In this document: in pieces, positions 1 to 4,918 of the stretch
Layout of the letters: each line of letters starts with the position of its first letter
Position numbering within the stretch: the first letter of the stretch is position 1
DNA from: Phycisphaerae bacterium
GTDB lineage: Bacteria > Planctomycetota > Phycisphaerae > Tepidisphaerales > Tepidisphaeraceae
Reading direction: 5' to 3'
Assembly: GCA_014380825.1 (NCBI GenBank)
Contig: JACMJD010000530.1
Span: forward strand, 1-9,642
DNA length: 9,642 nt
Notes under the pieces: generated by a model
What the model was told of the DNA's origin: nothing
The model's database searches: none
Seen by the model: only the letters and a program-made list of their open reading frames with translations
Position numbers and translations under genes: made by a program

Positions 1-597
1 AAGACACCCGGCCGGTAAACCGGCCTCGCCAGTTAGTTCGGCGAGGCGCAGTGCTGAAAGAGGGGAGGGTTGTGCGGGTTTTAGGATCACCGTGTTGCCT
101 GTCGCTAGCGCCGGGGCGAGTTTCCAGCAGGTGATTGGGAACGGGAAATTCCACGGCACGATCGCCGCGACCACGCCCATGGGCTGGCGGAGCGTGAAGT
201 CGAATCCACCCGCGGCCACTGGGATTGTCTGGCCGCAGAATGTGCTGATGGCGCCCGCGTAGAACTCGAAGATGCGAGCGCCCAGCGCCACTTCATCCCG
301 CGCGTCGGCAATCGGTTTACCGACGCTCTGCATGTCGAGACGCGCGAGCTCGTCCTGATTCGCGCGGATGAGTCGCGCGATGTTGTACATGATCTCCGCG
401 CGACGACCGGGCGTCATGTCGCGCCAGGTTTGCTCGAAGGTTTTTAGTGCGCCGCGTGCCGCGCGGTCGACGTCGTCGGGGGTCGAGCTGGACAATTCGA
501 GAAAGCGCTCTTCGGTTGCCGGATTGGTGAGCGTGAAGCGCTCGCCGGAACTGGCGCGAGGCTCGCCATTGATGAACGTTCCGGTCGGTTGTTTCAT
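1..597 (-). CDS. Aldehyde dehydrogenase (NAD(P)+), N-terminal 199 codons, cut by window edge
   Basis: The reverse strand reads open from an ATG at 597-595 to the window edge, giving the first 199 residues of an aldehyde dehydrogenase (family length is about 480-500). The start resembles betaine or gamma-aminobutyraldehyde dehydrogenases (FINGE near residues 8-12, TNPATEE at 24-30). The coenzyme-binding part follows: VVAAIVPWNFPF at 142-153, whose Asn150 is the oxyanion-hole residue of the family, and ILKPAQPSPLSA at 171-182, whose Lys173 contacts the cofactor ribose. The active-site Cys and Glu lie outside the window. The ATG overlaps the stop of the alcohol dehydrogenase gene by one base (TGATG), implying translational coupling. 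The pair probably oxidises an alcohol to its acid. The order recalls choline-to-betaine modules such as gbsAB, but the substrate cannot be read from this fragment. The family call is secure; the subfamily is not. Confidence 0.93.
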   Translation of the reverse strand, partial: MKQPTGTFINGEPRASSGERFTLTNPATEERFLELSSSTPDDVDRAARGALKTFEQTWRDMTPGRRAEIMYNIARLIRANQDELARLDMQSVGKPIADARDEVALGARIFEFYAGAISTFCGQTIPVAAGGFDFTLRQPMGVVAAIVPWNFPFPITCWKLAPALATGNTVILKPAQPSPLSALRLAELTGEAGLPAGCL

Positions 598-1712
598 CAC
601 ATGGCCTCGCGATAGAGCTGCAAGAGGTCCGCCCGCGTGACCGGCACGGGGTTGGTCAGGTGACAACCATCCTCAAACGCCTGATCCGCGAGCTCATCGA
701 GATGCGATTCAGTGACGCCGTGGATCGCGAGTCCGCCCGGGATGCCGATGTCGTCGAAGACTTTCGAGACGGTGTCGATCGTTTCACGATCGCTCGCGCC
801 GCGGCAGTTTAATGCGGTCGCGACTCGTGCATACATTCCCGGTTTTCGCGCGGCGTTGAACTGCATCACCGTCGTCAGCACGAGCGCGTTGGCCAGGCCG
901 TGATGGAGGTGGCAGATTGCCGACAGCGGATGCGCCAGCGAATGCGCGGCGCCGAGATCTTTCTGAAACGCGACGCCGCCCATCGTCGCGGCGATGAGCA
1001 TCTTGCCGCGGGCGTCCAGATCGTGAGGCGATTTCACGGCACGCGGCAGGGCGTCGGCAATCAGCCGAATTCCTTCCAGCGCGATGCCATCGCACATCGG
1101 ATGAAACGCGGGCGAGGTAAACGATTCGATGCAGTGTGTCAGCGCATCCGCGCCAGTTGCAGCGGTGAGTTTGGCGGGCAGGTCGACGGTTAGTTCCGGA
1201 TCGAGGATGACCAGCTTTGCCAGAAGCGAGGGGTGAAAGATGACGTGCTTGCGTCCGCCCATCGTAATGACTGAGCTGCGTCCGACTTCGCTGCCCGTGC
1301 CGGCGGTTGTTGGAATCGCAACAAACGGCGCGAGCGCACCGACGTCATCGCTCGGCAGCGGTTCGGACATTTTCCAGTCTGGAAACTGGACCGATAGCCG
1401 CAGGACTTTCGCGACGTCCAGCGCGCTGCCACCGCCAAGACCGATGACCGCGTCGCAGCGATCGCGCGAGAAAACTTCGGCGGCGGCGCGAACATCTTCG
1501 TCCAGCGGGTTCGATCGCACGCCGGAGAAAACTGAACTCGTCGGCAGAGCCGCGATCGCCTTGCCGAACGTCGGCGTCGAAGCGAGTCCGGCATCGGTGA
1601 CCACCAGTGGGCGAGTGCAGTTCAACCTCGCCAACTGCTCGGCCACGTCACCCACCGTGCCGGCGCCGAAGAGAATCGTCGTGGGGAAACTGAACTGCGC
1701 CTTCGCGGCCAT
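597..1712 (-). CDS. Iron-containing (type III) alcohol dehydrogenase
   Basis: This 371-aa protein has the usual length for group III, Fe(II)-dependent alcohol dehydrogenases. The N-terminal nucleotide-binding half shows FGAGTV (15-20) and the GGGSALDVAKV pyrophosphate loop (93-103), then PTTAGTGSEV (134-143). The C-terminal metal domain carries the expected four ligands: Asp189 and His193 (GADALTHCIES), His257 (AAHSLAHPL) and His271 (HHGLANAL), so the enzyme should be active. The start is fixed by an in-frame TGA two codons upstream (1716-1718); no good Shine-Dalgarno sequence is visible, so initiation may be weak. The stop overlaps the aldehyde dehydrogenase start by one base. Together they would oxidise a primary alcohol through an aldehyde to an acid with NAD(P)+. 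The substrate is not determinable; choline, ethanol, 1,3-propanediol-type and lactaldehyde-type activities all occur in the family. Confidence 0.95.
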   Translation of the reverse strand: MAAKAQFSFPTTILFGAGTVGDVAEQLARLNCTRPLVVTDAGLASTPTFGKAIAALPTSSVFSGVRSNPLDEDVRAAAEVFSRDRCDAVIGLGGGSALDVAKVLRLSVQFPDWKMSEPLPSDDVGALAPFVAIPTTAGTGSEVGRSSVITMGGRKHVIFHPSLLAKLVILDPELTVDLPAKLTAATGADALTHCIESFTSPAFHPMCDGIALEGIRLIADALPRAVKSPHDLDARGKMLIAATMGGVAFQKDLGAAHSLAHPLSAICHLHHGLANALVLTTVMQFNAARKPGMYARVATALNCRGASDRETIDTVSKVFDDIGIPGGLAIHGVTESHLDELADQAFEDGCHLTNPVPVTRADLLQLYREAM

Positions 1713-1762
1713 ACATCAAGCATAGCGAGACAGCGAGGTTCCGGATGCGCGTTCTTCGACGG

Positions 1763-1844
1763 CTTCTACGTACCACGGGTTTTCCAAGTGCGTGGATTTT
1801 GCTTCGCAAAATTGGGCACGGGTTGGGAAACCCGTGCTACGAAG
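1763..1844. repeat. Inverted pair of REP-like palindromic units
   Basis: Two copies of a roughly 22-25 nt unit face each other. The plus-strand copy at 1763-1787 reads CTTC, then TAC, then GTACCACGGGTTTTCCAA. The minus-strand copy at 1844-1823 reads CTTCGTAGCACGGGTTTCCC and then AA. They differ by a 3-nt insertion and two substitutions. Inside the pair are two perfect hairpins: 1796-1802 with 1806-1812 (ATTTTGC/GCAAAAT) and 1816-1824 with 1829-1837 (GCACGGGTT/AACCCGTGC, 4-nt loop). The element fills most of the 139-nt gap between the adaptor gene and the alcohol dehydrogenase gene, both on the minus strand. It could stabilise or end the adaptor transcript. It resembles dispersed REP/BIME elements, but the copy number in the genome cannot be known from here. 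Confidence 0.6.
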
Positions 1845-1851
1845 TCTCGCA

Positions 1852-3135
1852 TCATTTCTGACTGGCAACTTTCTGATCCGCCGAAGCGGGCTTGGTCGCA
1901 TCTTTCACCGTCACCGCCGTGCCGGTCGCCAGGCGGGTGTTGCCTTCGATCACGACCGATTCCGTGCCATCCAATCCTTTGACGACCTCCATCAGCTCGC
2001 CGCGCGCGTCGCCAAGATCCAGTGGGTGTTCGATCGCCTTCCCGTCAGCGCCAACCGTAAAGACTTTGTTCACGCCGGCGAACGTGACGATCGCATCACG
2101 CGGGACGAAGACGACCTTCGGATCGAGTCGCGTCTCGACCGAAGCCTGCGCGAACCCGCCGGGCTTCAGAAGACGTTTCTCGTTCGGGACGACCGCTTCG
2201 ATCTGGAACGTGCGGTTTGCCGGATCGATCTGCGGGTTAATGCGGGTGAGCTTGCCTTCGAAACCGTCGCGGTACGCTTCGACGCGCACGCCCACGCGCT
2301 GCCCGACGCGCACGTCGGCGACGTAGCGTTCGGGAACCGTGGCCCGAAGCTTCACCGGGTCGTCGTCGATCAGCCGGAAGAGCTGCGCGCCTTCCTGCAC
2401 GTATTCGCCCACGCTGACCATGCGCGTGGCGATGGCGTAACTGTGCTGCTCGGCGGGCAGTTGGCCGCTCGATGGATTGGGCGAGACGACCGTCGCATCT
2501 TGCATCGCCTGCTGCGCGATGTTTGCCTGCGCGTGCAGCGACTGCGCCTGGTTCAGCAGCGAGCGCGCGGTGAGCAACTCAACTTCCGCGCTGCTCTGGG
2601 CGACTTCGTATCCGGTCTTCAAGTCCGCGTAATCCTGATCGCTCAACAGCGGCGGCTGCTGTTCGTGAAGTTGCTTGCCGCGATTGAACTTCGCCTTTTC
2701 GTTCTCCGCTTTGAACTTCGCCTGTTGCACGGTGGGGACGTTATTCGGATCGAATTCGCCTTCGGGAAGCTTGTCGAGCCCGAGCTTCGCGAGCACCTCG
2801 CGCTCGGCCAACTCTTTTTGACGCAGGCTCAATTCGTAATCCGTCTTGTCGATCTGAGCCAGCACCTCGCCGGCCTTGGCGCGGTCGCCCATGTCTTTGT
2901 TGATCGTGATGATCCGCCCGGAAACCTTGGCCGAGATCGTGGCGTCTTCGGTTCCGACGAGAGTGCCGACCACGTCAACCGTTCGCTGCACCGATTGCAC
3001 GATCACTGGCGTTACCGTCACGGCCACCGCGCTTGGCGCCGGCGGCGCTTTCGGCGCCTCGGGTTTGCAGCCGAAAATCAGGATCGCCATAGACAGGCAA
3101 AGCAGCCGCGTCAGGTGTTGCATGATTTGTGTCAT
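1852..3135 (-). CDS. RND-type efflux periplasmic adaptor (membrane fusion lipoprotein)
   Basis: From the ATG at 3135 the protein is 427 aa. A lipoprotein signal ends at ILIFGC (lipidated Cys23), followed by a Pro/Ala-rich linker. The first lipoyl half-motif is near 60-97 (ISAKVSGRI...GDRAKAGEVLAQID). An alpha-helical hairpin follows at about 100-212 (Ala/Gln/Leu-rich). The second lipoyl half is at about 213-256, widened by an unusual Ser/Pro/Gln insertion near 219-235. Then come the beta-barrel (about 262-336, with NPQIDPANRTF) and the membrane-proximal domain to about 410. Adaptors of this family link an inner-membrane pump to a TolC-type channel, and such a channel is encoded divergently next door. 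The start is uncertain. ATG 3135 has a weak promoter-like TTGCCG, 17 nt, TACGCT upstream (3176-3148, minus strand) but no ribosome site. ATG 3192 has GAGGA at good spacing but gives an overlong signal. ATG 3123 is also possible. Confidence 0.92.
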   Translation of the reverse strand: MTQIMQHLTRLLCLSMAILIFGCKPEAPKAPPAPSAVAVTVTPVIVQSVQRTVDVVGTLVGTEDATISAKVSGRIITINKDMGDRAKAGEVLAQIDKTDYELSLRQKELAEREVLAKLGLDKLPEGEFDPNNVPTVQQAKFKAENEKAKFNRGKQLHEQQPPLLSDQDYADLKTGYEVAQSSAEVELLTARSLLNQAQSLHAQANIAQQAMQDATVVSPNPSSGQLPAEQHSYAIATRMVSVGEYVQEGAQLFRLIDDDPVKLRATVPERYVADVRVGQRVGVRVEAYRDGFEGKLTRINPQIDPANRTFQIEAVVPNEKRLLKPGGFAQASVETRLDPKVVFVPRDAIVTFAGVNKVFTVGADGKAIEHPLDLGDARGELMEVVKGLDGTESVVIEGNTRLATGTAVTVKDATKPASADQKVASQK

Positions 3136-3190
3136 CACGGTTAGAAGAGCGTAGGATTGGTTTTCCGCCGCGGCAAGGGTTCGGTTCCGC

Positions 3191-4588
3191 ATGATTCGTC
3201 CTCGCTCTGCCCAAATCTGCCTGATCGCCCTGATGCTTTGCGGATGCGCGGTAAACCAGGAAAAGGAGGTTGCGAAATACCGCGGTGTTATCGACACCGG
3301 CGTTCGCGGAGCAACGGTCGATCCGCTGGCGCCGGGTGAATCGCTCACGCTTCGCCGGGCGATGCTGCTGACCAATCAAAATAACGAGAACCTGAACCTC
3401 AGCGGCGAAGATTATCTGCAAGCGATGATCGACAAAGATCGCGCGTTCGCCTCATTCCTGCCGACGATCAGCCTCCGCCCTGCGGTAAATGTCCGTGACC
3501 GCGGACGCAGCGATGACAACGACGACAGCAACACCAACACGCGCCGCACGACCACGGATGTGCCGCTTAGCGGCGAGATGAATCTGTTCAACGGATTCCG
3601 CGACATCGCCAACCTGCGGCGCTCGGTCGCAACGATCGATCAGCGGCGCGAGTTGCTGCTCGACCTTCAGCAGACGTTGCTGCTCGATACCGCGCAGGCG
3701 TTCTACGCGGTTCTGCGCGCCGAGCGATCGGTGGATGTGCTGCGCAGCTCGCTCGCGGTGCAGGACGAACGCCTGCGCGACGTTCGCGGCAAGCAGCAGG
3801 CCGGGCTCGCTCGTCCGCTGGATGTCGCGCAGACCGAGGCGCAGGCGTCGGCGACGCGCGTGTCGCTGCTTCAGGCGGCGCGCGATGTGCAAAACGCGCG
3901 AACGGCGCTCGCGTTCCTGATCGCGCAATCGATCGGCGACAGCCCGCTGCTCGATGAGTTGTCGATCGCGCGCACAACGGAATCGGTCGAACAGATTCTG
4001 GTCGATGCGCTCGAGAAGCGTCGCGATCTGCTGGCCGCCCGGGCGGCGGTGTTGTCGACTCGGCAGGAAGTTGAGTTCGCGGTGGGGCAGTATTATCCGT
4101 CGATCTCGCTCAACGTGAATTACTTCCTGTCGCGCCAAAGCACGCCTACCGATAGCGATTGGAACGCATTGTTCGCCGCGAACCTCCCGCTGTTCTCCGC
4201 CGGCCTGATCGAGGCCGACGTGCGCACGGCGTGGTCGCGGCATCGGCAAGCAAGATTGGATGAGTCGCTACTATCGCGACAAATCGAGAGCGACGTGTTG
4301 CGGGCGCATCAGAATCTGATCTCCAGCGACGAGCAGCTTCGCGAGCTGCAGCTTCAACTCGCCGCCGCCCAGCAAGCCCAGCGGCAGGCGGACGAATCCT
4401 ACCGCGTCGGCCTGGCCACGAACCTGGATCGCATTCAGGCGCAGGACCAGTTGCTCTCGACGCAGCTCCAGCTCACCAGCGAAGAGTTCAACCGCAAAGT
4501 CTTCTACCTGACCCTGCTGCGCGCCAGCGGCGAACTGATCGACGGCGATCCAACGGTGCTCGGGCCGACAACACAACCGACGCAATAA
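3191..4588 (+). CDS. TolC-family outer-membrane efflux lipoprotein
   Basis: This 465-aa protein has a lipoprotein signal (MIRPRSAQICLIALMLCGC, lipidated Cys19), as in OprM/NodT-type outer-membrane factors. The mature part shows the duplicated OEP-family layout. A first helical and beta segment (about 52-135) holds FLPTISLRP and GEMNLFNGFRDIANLRRS. Long Leu/Gln/Arg heptad helices follow (about 140-240, with TAQAFYAVLRAERS and GLARPLDVAQTEAQ). The second repeat (about 250-460) has YYPSISLNVNYF and NLPLFSAGLIEADV. Trimers of such proteins form the channel crossing the outer membrane and periplasm, so the cell has a Gram-negative-type envelope. It is divergent to the adaptor gene, with 55 nt between the favoured starts, and probably works with it. 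The ribosome site is poor (AAGGG, 11 nt from ATG). No inner-membrane pump is encoded nearby. Confidence 0.93.
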   Translation: MIRPRSAQICLIALMLCGCAVNQEKEVAKYRGVIDTGVRGATVDPLAPGESLTLRRAMLLTNQNNENLNLSGEDYLQAMIDKDRAFASFLPTISLRPAVNVRDRGRSDDNDDSNTNTRRTTTDVPLSGEMNLFNGFRDIANLRRSVATIDQRRELLLDLQQTLLLDTAQAFYAVLRAERSVDVLRSSLAVQDERLRDVRGKQQAGLARPLDVAQTEAQASATRVSLLQAARDVQNARTALAFLIAQSIGDSPLLDELSIARTTESVEQILVDALEKRRDLLAARAAVLSTRQEVEFAVGQYYPSISLNVNYFLSRQSTPTDSDWNALFAANLPLFSAGLIEADVRTAWSRHRQARLDESLLSRQIESDVLRAHQNLISSDEQLRELQLQLAAAQQAQRQADESYRVGLATNLDRIQAQDQLLSTQLQLTSEEFNRKVFYLTLLRASGELIDGDPTVLGPTTQPTQ

Positions 4589-4594
4589 AATGCG

Positions 4595-4685
4595 GCCACG
4601 AAGGCACGAAGGACACGAAGGGAATCCCAAAGAAAACCTGAATCGAGTCTTTACAATTCCTTTGTGCCCTTCGTGCCTTCGTGGC
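4595..4685. repeat. Long inverted repeat of CACGAAGG units
   Basis: The left arm (4595-4625) and right arm (4655-4685) are about 31 nt each and nearly perfect reverse complements around a 29-nt centre. The left arm begins GCCACGAAGGCACGAAGG and continues with a third ACACGAAGG unit, so each arm is itself a short tandem repeat of 8-9 nt. The element starts 6 nt after the outer-membrane factor stop codon and its right arm is followed closely by five T residues (4690-4694). It could therefore act as a terminator separating this gene from thrS. The regular unit structure looks more like a dispersed palindromic repeat or a small non-autonomous element than a purpose-built terminator. No target-site duplication is evident. 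Confidence 0.75.
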
Positions 4686-4723
4686 AAAGTTTTTGATTCT
4701 CTCCCACCGTTTTGCCGATCATG

Positions 4724-4752
4724 TTGACCATGCGAACTACGGTTCGTATATT
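4724..4752 (+). promoter_or_regulatory. Predicted sigma70-type promoter of the thrS attenuator
   Basis: TTGACC (4724-4729) and TATATT (4747-4752) are separated by exactly 17 nt and match the -35 and -10 consensus at five of six positions each. The start of transcription would fall near 4758-4760. That is only a few bases before the leader ORF start at 4763, so the leader message would have almost no 5' untranslated region. The position, directly before a Thr-rich ORF and an intrinsic terminator, supports a real promoter. Confidence 0.7.
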
Positions 4753-4762
4753 TGGATTAGAA

Positions 4763-4822
4763 ATGATGAGTTCGCGAACCAACACGACGACGACTACGAC
4801 CAGTTCTTTGGCCGGCCGGTGA
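4763..4822 (+). CDS. Thr-rich leader peptide of thrS (attenuator leader)
   Basis: A 19-codon ORF encodes MMSSRTNTTTTTTSSLAGR. Seven of the 19 codons are threonine (ACC, then after one Asn: ACG ACG ACG ACT ACG ACC), six of them consecutive, directly upstream of the gene for threonyl-tRNA synthetase. The peptide itself probably has no function; its translation senses charged tRNA-Thr. The ORF ends inside a GC-rich segment that can pair with the terminator 5' arm, the arrangement seen in classical amino-acid leaders such as thrL or pheM. The frame is open back to ATG 4721, but that start lies upstream of the predicted promoter. I therefore chose the tandem ATG ATG at 4763, which follows the expected transcription start by only a few bases. 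A GGA at 4754 lies 6 nt before the ATG, but would probably not be transcribed. Confidence 0.75.
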   Translation: MMSSRTNTTTTTTSSLAGR

Positions 4823-4864
4823 TCGCGTCGAGTTTTTGACTTATGCGAAATCAAACCGCCCGGC
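4811..4864 (+). promoter_or_regulatory. Antiterminator pairing of the thrS attenuator
   Basis: GCCGGCCGGT (4811-4820) covers the last three sense codons and the first base of the stop codon of the leader peptide. It can pair with ACCGCCCGGC (4855-4864), the 5' arm of the terminator, in nine of ten positions (one C-C mismatch, 4816/4859). A ribosome stalled on the Thr codons (4778-4801) would leave 4811-4820 free and so prevent the terminator. A ribosome that reaches the stop codon at 4820-4822 would cover it and let the terminator form. A weaker CGACG (4785-4789) with CGTCG (4826-4830) pairing could be the early pause hairpin. The pairing is seen in sequence; its role is inferred. Confidence 0.65.
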
Positions 4865-4884
4865 TTTTGCCGGGCGGTTTTTGT
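4853..4884 (+). terminator. Intrinsic terminator (attenuator) before thrS
   Basis: A perfect 12-bp stem, AAACCGCCCGGC (4853-4864) with GCCGGGCGGTTT (4869-4880) around a TTTT loop, runs into TTGTTT. It lies between the Thr-rich leader ORF and the thrS start, so it can only act by ending the leader transcript early, giving an RNA of roughly 125 nt. GGGCGGTTTTT occurs again at 4887-4897. The 5' arm could pair with that second copy instead, giving a possible backup terminator with its own T run. Confidence 0.88.
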
Positions 4885-4918
4885 TTGGGCGGTTTTTCTT
4901 TTACCCTGAGACGCAATC

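Noticed and set aside
10..45. GGCCGGTAAACCGGCC palindrome followed by a second CTCGCC/GGCGAG stem
   Set aside because: It lies inside the aldehyde dehydrogenase gene and codes for the expected GEAGLPAG segment, so codon content explains it well enough.
1792..3144. 450-codon open frame on the plus strand
   Set aside because: It is antisense to the adaptor gene, has an Arg/His/Asp-rich composition typical of a shadow frame, and matches no family, whereas the minus strand encodes a full adaptor.
4721..4762. Longer leader peptide starting at ATG 4721 or 4730, in frame with the Thr run
   Set aside because: These starts lie on or before the predicted -35 and -10 boxes and have no ribosome site, so they would not be in the transcript. 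They stay possible if the promoter call is wrong.
4689..4918. T-box riboswitch before thrS
   Set aside because: No T-box AGGGTGGNACCGCG-type motif or specifier-loop architecture is present; the terminator is explained by the leader-peptide model.
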